From positions 434,001 to 498,000 of the forward strand of contig JAQFVV010000445.1 in NCBI GenBank assembly GCA_028023455.1: 64,000 nucleotides of DNA, read 5' to 3'. Below, in pieces: positions 34,395 through 46,523 of the stretch. The translations under genes were made by a program, and so were the position numbers. Source of the DNA: Epiperipatus broadwayi (Eukaryota; Onychophora; Udeonychophora; Euonychophora; Peripatidae). Under the pieces are notes generated by a model, which did no database searches, was not told the origin of the DNA, and saw only the letters and a program-made list of their open reading frames with translations. Position 1 is the first letter of the stretch. The number at the start of each line of letters is the position of its first letter.

Positions 34395-35145
34395 TTTAAT
34401 TAATTTGAAAAATCACATATATTAATCTTTAACTGAGGTTTAAAGTTTATTTGAGCTAGGGACACTCTCCTATTGAATGAATAATTATTCATTCAATTAT
34501 CTGTGATAATTATTATTGTATATCATTATTACTATATATATATAGAATGGCTGATTCAAAGTTGTGAGTGGAATAAGTTTGACAATTGTAAATCAAAATG
34601 TAACAATTTATAATTGATAAATACTATATATATATATATATATATGAGATAGTGACCTGGGCCAACTGTTGAGTGCTGATTCTGCATGAAATGCATCTTA
34701 AAAATCATTTGTCTTTTATTATAGCTTAATTTATATGATTTCAAAAGAATGTGAGGTATTGTAGAGATTATTTAGAACATTTATAAAAAGGTATTACACA
34801 TAGAAAAAAGAAATGGGTATTTCTTTTGTGTGTTTAATTAATTAAAAAATCTGATATATTAATCTTTAACTGAAATTTAAAGCTTATATTTGGGCTGGAG
34901 ACAATCTCTACTTTAATATATGATTAGCGGTAATAATTATTGTATTTAGCAAGAGTAAATGGTTTAAACTTGTAAGTGGAATCAGTCAGATACTTGTTAC
35001 TCAAATACTATTGATAAATACTGTGCATATGATAATAATATGTGTGAGAGATAGTGAACTGAGCTAACTAATAATTGTTGATTTTGCAAAAAAATGCGTC
35101 TTAAGTCTTTTATTGTATCTTTATTCATATGATTTAAAAAGAATA
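34395..35145 (+). repeat. Family D repeat, direct duplication (~400-430 bp)
   Basis: Two copies begin TGTGTTTAATTAATT..AAAAATC..ATATATTAATCTTTAACTGA (near 34392 and 34828). Each ends with AGATAGTGA.CTG.G..AACT and a hammerhead-like core (34666 and 35068). The minus-strand frame at 34556-34744 lies inside and is not a gene. Confidence 0.75.
34650..34708 (+). ncRNA. Hammerhead-like motif, family D, decayed
   Basis: CTGTTGA (34666-34672; core A6 changed to T), helix II GTGC-TGATTCT-GCAT (4 pairs with a G-U), GAA (34688-34690), helix III ATGCAT (perfectly self-complementary), cleavage C at 34697. The 5' strand CCAA faces TTAA, so inner helix I keeps two of four pairs. Confidence 0.6.
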
Positions 35146-35149
35146 TAAG

Positions 35150-35525
35150 GTGATATGGATATTATTTAATATATTTATAATAAAAAAATAATACATTATA
35201 TGATTATTATACACCCTCCATGCCACCTAGCACAATTACAAATAGGTAGATAAATGAAAGCACTTTCTATCCAACCAAATACGCGTATTAAAAGACTATA
35301 ATTGAGACACTATAACAATGTGAATAAATATTCAAATAAGCTGAAAATATTACAATATAAATGGTCATTTTTATTATCACAAAGTCTCAGATGTAGTCCA
35401 TTTATAATCTTAAATGGCTAACTCAAAATTTGTATCAATTTTTCATCTTTTTTGTAATTGTATCCTATAATATAATATGGAATAATGAATATATAATAAA
35501 CAAAAGTTGTTGTTTCTTATTTATT
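35150..35525. other. AT-rich DNA
   Basis: Nothing supportable. Confidence 0.4.
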
Positions 35526-35527
35526 GT

Positions 35528-36325
35528 AATGGACAGTAAACACTCTAATATTCATCAGCAGAGGGTGTGATTTTTATAGTCTATAATATGAAAGTTTACT
35601 TGTAAGGATACCAAGTATAAATGCATACACAGCTGTATCATTTAAAATTGCCTCTCGATCAAGGTGAGCAGAGATCTTTAGAAATATTAATTGGCAAAGC
35701 AGACAACAATAAACAAATGCTAAAACAAATCTAACAATAAATACAACAAAGTTTATTTACAGCAGAATACAAAACAATTTTATAACACTATAGTTCAAAT
35801 ACAAGTGCATTTGAATAATAATTAACTATTTTTTTATGTTAGCATGGAATACATTTGATATCCGGTAACTTTAAATATTACTATCCACAAAATTACTATT
35901 CAGATAACTTTACAAAATAATACGTATGATCTCTGAAGATTATTAAATACTCTGTTATTTAAATAATTATATTGCACATGTCTTCTAAATAAAGATGTGC
36001 ACATATATATATTTCACTTTTGCATTACATGAACTGTCAATAATCAAGCAGCTTAAATTCACTGTAAATATTCACAAAAGCAGCCCATTACAAAATTAGA
36101 CTTATATATTATGGATTTGATCCTGCACCACTTTAAAAGTAAAACAACAATAAGTAATATCTCACCTGAAGGAGAAAGCAAAATATAATTCAAGAAGAAA
36201 AATATCTCTGAAGCCAAAACCAAATCAGCATCACCTGTAAGTACCTCAAGTGGGAATACTATATATCATGTAGAGGCAAATAAACATATACAAATTCAAA
36301 AGTGATGGGTACATATGCCTATTCT
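35528..36325 (+). repeat. Dispersed repeat R35, uninterrupted copy
   Basis: Parallels 53038-53521 plus 55403-55700. Shared blocks are AAATCTAACAATA.A.ACAACAAAGTTTATTTACAGCA, TTAGCATGGA.T.CATTTGATA, TACTCTGTTATTTA, GCTTAAATTCACT.TAAATATTCACAAA and TCAAGTGGGAATA.TATATATCA. The family is unknown and no coding motif is visible. It provides the empty-site reference for the solo LTR at 53522-55402. Confidence 0.8.
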
Positions 36326-36329
36326 TAAG

Positions 36330-37440
36330 CCTATTTATTTATTTTTTTTAATGTTTGCGTTTGTTATCTTTTTGCATTAGAAGTCACTTATTCATTAATA
36401 GTTATGTATATTTGGTTTGCGTACATGTTAAATAAATATTTTTATCTTTTTTTTTTTTTTTCAAAATGTTTATTTTCAAAGCATTCCAAATTATAAATAA
36501 ATGTTTAAAACAAATCAAGTTCTAATAGTTGTGTACGTGAGTTTAATTAAAAGTATCAATTAATACTTAATTGCCAAAAGTTTATTATATTTATTTTATA
36601 AAGATTAAATGATTTACATTTTTATTAGTCATCAGAAATTCTAAAACACTAACTTTAAATGTGCATAGGAGTATACCAAAATTTATATAAAAATATCATT
36701 AGATAATCTATTCTGGAATCCCTATAACATTGTTATGTGAAATTACAAGATAGCAAAAATAAAACAAGAATATAGAATAAAAATTACTGACTTGCATCTT
36801 GAATCATCAACTATTATCATCAGATGTATTCTTTTAAAAAATATATACATTTGGTGTTCGAATAGCAGAATGCCTTACTAAAAGCCAAACAGAAAAAAAG
36901 TTAAGTGCCTTTGATTCTTCCATTTTCTACTTATATATGTAATGATTATCATTTACATGCATTTTGAAGATTCCTCATCCTCTTTTCAGAAAAATCCTAT
37001 TTATAAACATTATTTCAAAATTTTGATGAGTTATATTTTGTGAAATTCATTCTTAAGAAACGGCGAGATAATAAATTTATCCTATTATAAATTAAACCAT
37101 TTTATTATAACTATACCAAAATTTCTTGAGAGAAGTTGTTTACGATTTTGGTAGACCAAATAAAAAAAATTTCTAAAAAAATTGCAACATCATAAAAGCT
37201 ATAGAGACAATTGACTTAGTATGAAGAAATGACCATCTGGAAATTTGTTCATTAAGCATATTAAACTTCACTGATTGTGGTATCTAGAATAAAGAACTTT
37301 TTAGACAAGACCTTTAAAAAAAAAAAAAGACCCTTTCCCAACAATAATAAAATGTCACTTATTATTTTTTTTATACATGCATCTTTGTTTTAGAGCTTTC
37401 GGAGATATTGGGTTTACTGGATAGGTAAAACAATTTTAAT
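36330..37440. other. AT-rich DNA
   Basis: No gene. TCATCAG near 36819 is a lone hammerhead-box match with no GAA box and was not called. Confidence 0.4.
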
Positions 37441-37441
37441 A

Positions 37442-37454
37442 TTATTTTATTTAT
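37442..37454 (+). repeat. 13-bp direct repeat, candidate target-site duplication
   Basis: TTATTTTATTTAT here and at 38620-38632 bracket the family A array. The right copy overlaps sequence that resembles the element's own T-rich part, so the duplication is less certain than those of the other elements. Confidence 0.55.
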
Positions 37455-37498
37455 GTTATATAGAGAGCTTACAAAATAAGCTCTTAACAAGCTTTGCA

Positions 37499-37561
37499 GA
37501 ATATCCCCAATCCCAGACCAGTTTCTGCTACTGGCATCATCAGTGAGGTGCTAGGATATTC
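37499..37561 (-). ncRNA. Hammerhead ribozyme, family A, near-intact
   Basis: Minus strand: outer helix I GAATATCC (37561-37554) with GGATATTC (37506-37499), 8 of 8 pairs. Inner ACCTCA with TGGGAT has one C-A mismatch. Core CTGATGA (37543-37537), helix II TGC-CAGTA-GCA, GAA, helix III ACTGGT (A-U, C-G, U-G), cleavage triplet GTC. All invariant residues are kept. Confidence 0.88.
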
Positions 37562-38112
37562 AAACATTAGATTAAAAATACCAGGATAAACCCAGCACTT
37601 TATCTAATGTAGTATTAAGTAGAAAATCTGAAATTTTCAGACATCCATATATCTTCCAATGCAGCTATCAATTTAAATAGCCACATGGGACTTAAGTAAG
37701 TTCAGATACACCATATATTAATAGCTTTAGCAATATAAAATCACCAAAGACTTAATAGCAAAAAATAAAATTACAAAAAAATCAAGCCAAATGCCACATG
37801 ACTAATTTAATAAGCTTGTATTTACAAGCTTGTTAAGAGCTTATTTTGTGAGCTCTATATATAACATTTGTAAATACAAGCTTATTAAATTAGATCATGT
37901 GATATCTGACTTGATTTTTTTGAAATTTTATTTTTTGCTATTAAGATTTGGCAATTTTATATTGCTAAAGCTATTAGTATATGATGTATCTGAACTGCTA
38001 TTTAAGTTAGATAGCTGGATTGGAAAACATATGGATATCTGAAAATTTCAGATTTTCTACTTAATAGTAGATAAAGTGCTGTTTTTGTCCTGGTATTTTT
38101 AATCTAATGCCT

Positions 38113-38175
38113 GAATATCCTAGCACCTCATTGATGATGCCAGTAGCAGAAATCAGTCTGGAGTTGAGGATATTC
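38113..38175 (+). ncRNA. Hammerhead ribozyme, family A, C3 lost
   Basis: Same layout as the family consensus: GAATATCC with GGATATTC, helix II TGC-CAGTA-GCA, helix III ATCAGT, GTC. The core reads TTGATGA, so the invariant C3, a catalytic-pocket base, is changed. Confidence 0.8.
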
Positions 38176-38443
38176 TGCAAAGCTTTTTAAGAGCTTATTT
38201 TGTGAGCTATATATATAATATTTGTAAATACAAGCTTATTAAATTAAGTCACGTGACATCCGACTTGACTTTTTTTTTATTTTATTTTTTACTATTAAGG
38301 CTTTGGTGATTTTATATTGCTAAAGCTATTAATATATGGTGTATCTGAACTTAATTAAGTCCCATATGGCTATTTAAGTTAGATAACTGGATTGGAAGAC
38401 ATATAGAGTGCTGGGTTTGTCCTGGTATTTTTAATCTAATGCT

Positions 38444-38508
38444 TGAATATTCTAGCACCTCATTGACAATGCCAGTAGCAGAAACCAGTCTGGGGTTGGG
38501 AATATTCT
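38444..38508 (+). ncRNA. Hammerhead ribozyme, family A, decayed core
   Basis: The core reads TTGACAA (three changes) while helix II TGC-CAGTA-GCA, helix III ACCAGT, GTC and helix I (GAATATTC with GAATATTC) remain. Inactive, but an informative relic. Confidence 0.75.
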
Positions 38509-38634
38509 GCAAAGCATGTTAAGAGCTTATTTTGTGAGCTCTATATATATATATAACATTTGTAAATACAAGCTTATTAAATTAGATCATGTGACATCTC
38601 ACTTGATTTTTTTGTAATTTTATTTTATTTATAT

Positions 38635-39125
38635 ATTTATATGCACATACAGTTCATTGCATGAATGGGTGGACATTTAGATAGTTAGCACCTTTTGTAT
38701 TGTTTATATTTCAACAGATGAGAATAAACTAAAAGTCTCCATCATTATATATAACTTAAATATTTATGATTATAATATTTTTTGTCTATTTCATTTAATC
38801 AAAGATTTTATTTAAATTTCATAAAAGCTTTAACCTTTTTCTTGAAATTTTTATTTTTATTTTTATTGGCCAAGTGATATGAAGTTTTACAACTTTTGAT
38901 TGTCAATTAACAAACTCAGCCATAAAAATATATTTATTTTTTAATATTATATTTGTTTTAGTTTTGTTTGTAAAAAGTATATTAATAATTTGTCAAATTA
39001 TTAAAGTGAACAAAAGTTTTTTTCAAAAATAAATTACTATTTATAGTTATAAAAATATTCGATAGCAGAAGACCTAAAAAGAAAGTTTGTAACAAACTGG
39101 AAAGTGCTGCAGACATCATTGATTT
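38635..39125. other. AT-rich DNA
   Basis: No gene or repeat supported. Confidence 0.4.
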
Positions 39126-39131
39126 CTTTCT

Positions 39132-39556
39132 CTAATTACATTAGTGTAAAAGTAAAGAATTTTCTACTAAAATCTTACAATTTTTCTAAAATAAAATTAT
39201 ATTTTCAGCATATTTTACCAAAATACATTATAATATGTAAATAAATGCCAGCAAAATAGTCTAAAACATTCATTTTTATTTGAAATTCAAATAAAGAGCT
39301 TGGAGCAATGTAAATTGTTGGCAGGTGTCAAAATTGTTGTTAGTGCTGGTTTCCTTTTTCAATTTATATTTGTGTAAAAGTAAAGAATTTTTTACTAAAA
39401 TCTTACTATTTTTCTAAAATAATTATATTTTCAGCATATTTTATGAAAATAATGTATAATATGTATGAAAAATAATAAAAAAACCTCTAAAACATACATT
39501 TTCATTTTGAAAATCAAAACAAAAATGTTAGAGTGGTGAAAATTATTGAAAGGTGC
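39132..39556 (+). repeat. Direct duplication, ~230-bp period
   Basis: GTGTAAAAGTAAAGAATTTT.TACTAAAATCTTAC followed by TTTCAGCATATTTTA occurs at about 39143 and 39371, with parallel sequence after each. No motif. Confidence 0.75.
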
Positions 39557-39559
39557 TCT

Positions 39560-40287
39560 TCTTTTGTTTGAAATGACAACCAACTAATTAGCATCTAGGA
39601 AAGCCTGCCTTCTTCCATTGTTGAACCTTCAATGTCAATTTTATTGATTTATTTACTTGTAAAATAATTCTAGAGATGGCAGCATCTTATGGTACTTTTT
39701 GTGAGCTTTAAAATAAGCATAAAGCACTACAGTAACATAAAAACTGACAGATATTGAGAAACCTGAAGCCATGACCATCAATCCACAGAAATTTCTCAGG
39801 AAAAGTTAATGTAACAGCATTTATTTATAAAACTATTTGTATCAGCTTTGTATGTTTAATGTTATAAATTGATGAAAGCCATTTAAACTATTAATGTTAT
39901 TTGCTTATTAGTATTATTTATTAGCAATATAAATAAAATTGGATAACTTTTCATTTTATAAGTTTATATTCATTATTTTATTTAATCACTCATATCACAC
40001 CAATGTATAATCACATTATTATTGTTATTATTTTAAAACCTGAAATCATTAATCAATTATTATTTTTCATTTTAATTATATTTGAAGTTAATAAAAATTT
40101 CTTTTTAACTTTAAATATGCATTATTATAGAACCTCATTTTTGGTTAATATTGACAAAGAATTTCACAGGTCTTATAGATAATAATTTCATTCAATAAAA
40201 TTTAAATATAATATTAAGAGAGTATCAATATATAAACCTATCCCATTAAAAATTGGTACCTTTTCATCATAATATATATATATATAT
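39560..40287. other. AT-rich DNA
   Basis: No gene supported. It ends in a TA tract (about 40271-40292) that served as the insertion site of the following solo LTR. Confidence 0.4.
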
Positions 40288-40292
40288 ATATA

Positions 40293-41659
40293 CTATAATG
40301 TTTTCCATCTTGCTAGGCCTCTATATGCATATAAACTGCATGAGTTGATCAAGTTATGTCAAAAAGAAGAAAGTTGTATTTCTATTTCTAAAAAAACATA
40401 ACTATATTTCCTGATCAACACGGCCTAGAATTGTTACGATTTGCACTATTGACAAAATCAGCTTTTAATTTATTTGATCAGGGTGCCAGGATTCCCATAA
40501 GAATCTGCTGAAATCTGTCAAATAACGTATCGCAAATTAAAAAGAAAAAAGGTTTTTTAAACGAATTGGTATTACATCATACCATGAACTAGAATTGTCT
40601 TTTAAATATTATTATTTCTGGAACTTATACATAACATATTGGCAAAGGTAAATTACATTTTTAAATCTTACTAAACTAATAATAAATTTAATAATAAACA
40701 CTAATAAGTACTATTAATAATGCACAAATGAAAATTGATATTAGAAATATTTTTATTCTAAAAGATTAAAAATCTGTTTAAGTTAAATTGCGAATTAAAT
40801 AAACTGGAGAGAACACAAACTAATCCAGATGTGAAACATTAATGAAATATAACAGTTAAATAATTAATTAAAAAGTTCTGGGGCAAACAAGAGTCTCTTG
40901 AACAATAACATGAGTCTATATCGTGATCCTATTATAAGCATATTTTTACGAGTTGTTTGCAAAATGGTTTGTCGACAATTTAGTCAAAATCAGGAATAAT
41001 AAAGAGTCATAGCTTACCGGTAAGTTTAGTGAAAAAGTTGTAGCTTACTATGCATAGTTTTTTGGGTTAGAATGAGCTCGGCCATTAGTTAGAAATTGAT
41101 CTTGTAGTCTATTCCAAAGGCTAGTTGCAGAAGCTTTTCTAGTGTCCATATTCTTAATGATGTCAGCTAAATCTCCGGTCTATTCCCACATGAAGGATTA
41201 TTTCATCATGAAGTGGTCTTGGATTTAATAATCCAAGACCAGCCAAAGAAGAAAACAGACAAACAAGACATTCGACAAACTGGTCTTTGCATTTTATACT
41301 AGAGAGCCAGTTTACAGACTTCTGCACATGTTATTATCATGGTGTTTAGGTTCATAATCTTGTACAGTCTTTATTCATTTTTCAATTACAAAGTTCTCTT
41401 TTTTTAGCAAATCTTTTGGCCATCTTTAATTAGCAAAAATATTTTTCTTATAGTTTATCTTTTTACTTTTGGAATTCTTTTGTTCTCTCCAATTCTACTT
41501 TTATTTTTAATTGTGTAAAAAAATATAAAAGACAATTTTAACTTTCACTGTACATTTTTTTAAAAAAATAAATTATACTAATAAAAAAAATCTAAATTTA
41601 CTTTTTTTTTTAGCTTTTACTAACTTGCCAATATATTTGTACTATAAATAAATGGTACA
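40293..41659 (-). mobile_element. Solo LTR, same family as the 22.8-27 kb element (1367 bp)
   Basis: Collinear with the LTRs at 22783-24806 and 25534-26955 and flanked by ATATA on both sides (40288-40292, 41660-41664) within TA-rich DNA. It has no internal region, so it is a solo LTR left by recombination between LTRs. On the minus strand it keeps a TATA box near 41298, the 33-residue frame and a GTAAGC donor-like site. Confidence 0.8.
41048..41149 (-). CDS. 33-residue ORF in the LTR leader, copy 2
   Basis: MDTRKASATSLWNRLQDQ at the start and NPKNYA before the TAG. Same length and frame as 24161-24262, with substitutions at several residues. Preserved frame in two diverged LTRs is compatible with coding, but the region is short. 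Confidence 0.4.
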   Translation of the reverse strand: MDTRKASATSLWNRLQDQFLTNGRAHSNPKNYA

Positions 41660-41685
41660 ATATATATATCTTTAATTTTAGACAC

Positions 41686-41975
41686 ATGTGAATAAAACAA
41701 ACTATATATGCAAATTGCCTATAACTCTAAGCACAATAAAAATGTTTTAAATTATTTATATAGATGTACATATATCAAGTTAGATACACACTTATTAATT
41801 TACATTAATAATTTTGAATAGCTTCAGGAAGGCACTAAATTAACTATACCAATTTAAGGTACAAAAAAATCAAATCTTTTTTTTAAAAAAAATATTTTTT
41901 TTAATGAGAAAGATTGACTTGAACTAAATGGCAATTAAAGTTAAATTCTATTATTAGCAATCATAGAAGGGATTT
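41686..41975 (+). repeat. Dispersed repeat R41, copy 1
   Basis: Parallels 55875-56165. Shared blocks are AATTGCCTATA, AAGCACAATAAAA, ATTAAT.TA.ATTAAT.ATTTTGAATA, CTTCAG.....GCA.ATTAA.TATACCAATTTAA and a following A/T tract. Unknown family. Confidence 0.7.
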
Positions 41976-42188
41976 TAAAAAACACTCTATGAAGGAAAAA
42001 ATAAATTAAGATATGAACTGATTTCTTTTATCTCAACTATTTAAATTAAAACATAAACTATAATAGCACCTGCAAAAACAAATAAATAAAATATTTACAA
42101 CCTGATGATATATCAAATAAGTTAGATAAGGTGTTATAAAATATAAATATTAAAAGTGAGTTATTCTAACAGTTAAATATATAAATAC

Positions 42189-43333
42189 TGAAGCAGTCAG
42201 ATCTGAGTTCGATTTTAGCTTCATGACATCTAGCCATAAGCTCACTTCAAACCCACAATACTAACCTTAAATTTCTGATGCAATGGGGCTTTATACGTTC
42301 AATCCATGCTAATTTCCATAAAGAATAACTTATATCATAAATGCCTATTAAAATTAATTAGCTTCAGATTTAAATTGATCAATTCTATTAATAAATTCAT
42401 GATAAAATTATTCATGAATTTATATATATGACAACTGCATGGATTGTGCGTATATATTTGTAAATATTTAAATATATATAATTGTTTAAAAGTTTCATTG
42501 CGTCGGGAATCTTTGATTTTATTTTTAAATAATTTGTTAAAGTTTATTGATTAAAAGCTACATTCTTTCGATAAGCTTTCAGATTTTCCCTTTCCAAAAA
42601 CAACAGTTAAAGTTTTATTAATTAGAAAAAAGATAAGGATTTCCTAATTAAAATCACTTTCTGATTTTAAGAATTCATTTTCTCATTAGAAAATGAATTC
42701 AAGTTAATGAGTTTGAAAGCCTTATCGAAGGAATGTATCTAAAAACAACCAGTAAATCTAAAAACATTGAAAATGAAAAAAGCGCTAGCCTGAAGGCATC
42801 AGAGGACAGATATATAGCTCTAAAAAGTTTAGAAAAAGAAAAAGCAATCTTTGTTGTAGAGAAGTGCAGTCAACTCTGTGTGTTTTTAAATTATAAATTT
42901 AAATAGTGTTTTGATCATGGTGAAGGGCTAAAACATCAGGAATCTGGCTATCGGTTCCTGAAGTCCCCTGAAAATCTTCAATGGAGCTGCTAAATCTTTT
43001 CTGGACCAATCATGCTGCTAAAATTATGAAAAGCCATTAAAATGCTGTTCCAGTAATCGACTAAATGCATGCCTACATTTTCTACCAACTCGGACGTGTA
43101 ACCTAAGGGAACCAGCCCCGGAACAAATGGGTAATATATTTCCATAATGAACCTTAAATTTTCTGGCCAGTTTCCGAACTTTACTTTGCACTCCCTTTAA
43201 GAGCTCTTTTATTCTTTAATATAACAATCTTTATAAAACCTTTTATTCATGCTACTATAAATTTATATCGTAGTTCTCTCAACCTCTAGTCTTTAAACTT
43301 TCTCTTTTCTTATGTGCAGTCCATTTATTATAT

Positions 43334-43364
<31 letters not shown>

Positions 43365-44969
43365 AATTTATTAATGTTGTTATTTTTAATTATATGCCAA
43401 TAATTCTTCAACTCAATGAGTTCCTTTGTTCTATTTGCCTTCTGCAAAATATAATCTTAATTCTGATAGTTAATTCTCACCCATTAGAACTAGATTTATA
43501 CAGTTCTATCAATCATCGAGTCAGAATAGATTATTAAATGTTTGTTCCTTTTATAATTGGCTAATAAGAAATCATTAGCTCTGTTTTTCACCTATGTCCC
43601 CAGCTCCTATCTAATTTACAAATGTTTATATATTCATATATATAATGTTAAAAAGTTTTTTTTCTCGTATTCACCGATATTTATTTATCCATGTATAATC
43701 TAAAATGTTTTTGTAAAAAGGGTAGATAAAGGAATCAACTAAATACATTCTAATTCAGATTGTTTTCACTGTCTATTAATATTCAGGAGGGGCACGATAT
43801 TTGGGGCATGATAAATATAATTTTATAATGCGTTGAAATAATGTTAGTTAAAAGCTCATTTGACTTTAATTCATTTGATCAAGTCATCACATAGAGCATT
43901 CTATCACTTGGTTTTATTTTTCAAATGGTGACTAGCAAGTCATCATCTTCAACATTGCTGACGTAGGGCAATCTTCCACTCCGTTATGTTTTTCGGTAGT
44001 AATATTTCCATTATTTCAAATAATCAAGGGAAAAAGCACTTCCTCCCCTGTTCATGTTATAATTGGAATACCAAGGGTTCATAGTTATGACTCAGCCTGG
44101 TTTCCCTCATGTTTTACATCTCAAAAGGGCAGTAAGACTTGTGAAAGACAAGCCGCCATGAGACTTAAACTACCGACCAGTGATTATCTTTCATTTTATA
44201 GCTCATAATTCGTCAACACCATTACCTGTCGGTTCCAGTAAAGCCCGCTCTGATGCTTGTAATTTGTGATGAAGTGATTTCAATTAAAGTCGAACAAATT
44301 CTCAGTTATCTCAAAGTCAATAAGTTTTCAAATAAAGATTAAAGTTATGCCCTAAAATACGTATCTTGCTCTTCACGAATGGATTTGTGAATGTGAAAAT
44401 AAATATCACTATCGTTCATATAAAATTAGAGTAATAATTTCCTTTACTAATGAATACCTTTATCTGCCTTTATTTTCTTGTTGGGGGCATAGACATAGAC
44501 TTTTAGACTTTCAAATATTGCGTAATATTCATTGGCATATAATAAGGACCGCCACTCTTATTCTAATTATAAACTTTGTTTAAGGACTAGAATTAATTAA
44601 TTTAATCTTTATTTAAAATTCAAATAAAACATATTATTATTATTATTAAATATTTTCTAAACATGCTTGGTTTCTTAGTTCTTAATTCTATTATGGTTAT
44701 TTTAATGTTAATACTCGCTGTCTGTGTTGGCAACCCGAACATATACATATAATTCGATTTAAAATTATTTTAGTCAGTTTATTATCAGATATTAATGTCA
44801 GTTCAGGGGTCTCTGATCCTCACCAACCATTGAGCTAGTTTCTTGGCGCATAGCACTGTGCCGTCGATTTATGCTAATTTGAGCTGGTGAATTGGGTTTG
44901 AATTCAGTTTGAACTGCCTGAGTTTGGATCCGACTTGCAGTTTAGGTGGTGGGTTTTTCGACTGGTGCA
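42189..44969 (+). repeat. 5' LTR (2781 bp)
   Basis: Defined by alignment with 47421-50166. It contains a (TA)(TG) microsatellite at about 43341-43364 that is shorter in the 3' LTR, and a CACATAGAGCATTCTATCAC block kept in both. I see no coding motif. It is unusually long for an animal LTR. Confidence 0.88.
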
Positions 44970-44981
44970 TGGTTATGTTTT

Positions 44982-44999
44982 TGGCTGCCCAACCATTGT
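44982..44999 (+). other. Primer-binding site candidate
   Basis: TGGCTGCCCAACCATTGT lies 12 bases after the LTR end and resembles lysine-tRNA-type primer sites (TGGC-GCCCAAC...). Another TGG directly at 44970 is an alternative start. Which tRNA is used cannot be settled here. Confidence 0.45.
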
Positions 45000-45545
45000 G
45001 GCTTCGATTTAATAAACCCCACACCCTGGAGATAGTAATTATGATCTTAGTTACTCAGTCAATTGAGATCTCGATAAATTAAATGTTTCAGTAGAAAGTG
45101 ATATTTTTGTAGAATGTTATATATATTTGAAGAAAAGTTGTGCGAGTTATAACGCATAAACTTGAAATGATTTAATAAATTAAAATGTCATTTTGTAATT
45201 TTGTTCTTATAATTAAATGCTTTTAAGATTATTTTTGTTTAAATGTTCATCTGTAAAAGATTCGTTAGTCAGAATAATTATTTAAAGAAAAGTAATAAGA
45301 GAGAATATATATAAATTAATTATACGTGTACTATATCAGTATATATATTATACGTTTGTTTATACGCGTTCATGACAGTAGGAAAAATATCGTTAGAAAG
45401 GTAGTAAGAGTCTATAGATCAAAGCAAGGGGTAAAATAAATGAAATATTTTGTCTGTGTCAAAATTAATTATATTCATCTCAGTTGTTATGATTTAAAAT
45501 ATCCAATATGATATCATGTTAAAAGTTTTAAATTTCAAAGTATTG

Positions 45546-45778
45546 CTTGCTAGCACTTATATTAAATGTTCGCTCCATATTCTTAGTAGCCTCAAAGCAG
45601 GCAAAGACCTTTAACTGGGAATTCTCTGTCAAGCGGTCCGATCCAGTGTGACATTATGCTTTAATGACAATAATTTCTAGAGTAACCTCAAAGCAGGTGA
45701 AGACCTTTTGTGTACACCAAGCAGCCAGATGCAGTTGGCAAAATGCTTAAATGGTTTACACGCTTTCATGCTAGCAAG
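45546..45778 (+). repeat. Leader module with duplicated motif and inverted ends
   Basis: AGTARCCTCAAAGCAGG followed by AAGACCTTT occurs at 45585 and 45681, 96 bp apart. The pair is bounded by CTTGCTAGCA (45546-45555) and its reverse complement TGCTAGCAAG (45769-45778). It sits in the untranslated leader, where packaging or dimerisation signals would be expected (inference). Confidence 0.6.
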
Positions 45779-46273
45779 ATTAAAAATGATATAAACAAAT
45801 AAATGTCTTGTGTAATATTAATTTTGACATTTATTTCTTTGTGTGTGAAAGCCTCATGCTTAGTGATAATGATAGTGAACTCCTATATTTAAACTCAGGT
45901 CAGGAACGCGTCAGTTGTTAATAAATAAGAAATACTCATCATCAATTAAATTGTATTATCAAAAGTTAAGTCAATCATATGTGGTTTGGGGATCAATGGG
46001 TTATTTCACAGGTCCTATTGATTTCATTTTGCTCACTGGCGCCCATATAAATAAATTTGTCAGCAAATTTGATTGACAGCACAGTAGTGGGTTAGTTGTC
46101 TAAATAATAAAAACCAAATGTGTCATATACAGAGAATTACTTGTTCTACCTGCTAATATATATGTATAAATATTTGTATATCACTAATCATTTGTATAGT
46201 TTTTTTTCAGACATGGGAGAACAGTGAGTAATGTTTGTTTCTTATCTTTCATAGTTTTTCCTAAATAAAATAC

Positions 46274-46478
46274 ATGTCTCATTCAAAAAATTAATAGAAA
46301 GAGCTAACCAAGAAAATGTAGGCAAACTAAAACTAAGCTAAAAAAAGGCAGATTACATAGATTGGGGAAATAATATGCAGCAGCTAACCAAGATAGGGAC
46401 AATGGGACCAGTAGTCAGAGACCTAATTAAATGTACTGAAGAAAAAAATTATTATTTAAGTATACAGAGAGTGCAATA
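46274..46478 (+). pseudogene. Short coding segment with one stop, upstream of the gag-like ORF
   Basis: The frame reads MSHSKKLIERANQENVGKLK, then LS, a TAA, then KKADYIDWGNNMQQLTKIG and VVRDLIKCTEEKNYYLS before a terminal stop. Composition is protein-like and no other frame competes, but I cannot name a domain. It is in a different frame from the following ORF. It is probably a remnant of a longer gag. Confidence 0.4.
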
Positions 46479-46523
46479 AGTTTGATTCACATTGTTTATT
46501 ATATTATTTACTTATTTTCAAAA

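Larger units (their letters stand above)
37455..38619. mobile_element. Family A hammerhead array (one inverted, ~2.2 direct monomers)
   Basis: A minus-orientation monomer (37455-37829) meets plus-orientation monomers (from 37830, ~38195 and ~38525) at the palindromic junction AAGCTTGTATTTACAAGCTT. Units share TTAAGAGCTTATTTTGTGAGCT, GCTAAAGCTATTA.TATAT, GATAAAGTGCTG and the hammerhead. The third unit lacks the CTGAAAATTTCAG block. The 70-codon frame at 37830-38042 is within the repeat. Confidence 0.85.

Noticed and set aside
36810-36835. TCATCAG (minus-strand CTGATGA)
   Set aside because: The downstream minus-strand sequence has no GAA box or pairing.
46201-46230. Possible micro-exon: TTTTTTTCAG ... 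CAGTGAGTAA
   Set aside because: Acceptor and donor consensus are present, but the 13-base exon and lack of any transcript evidence make it too weak to list.
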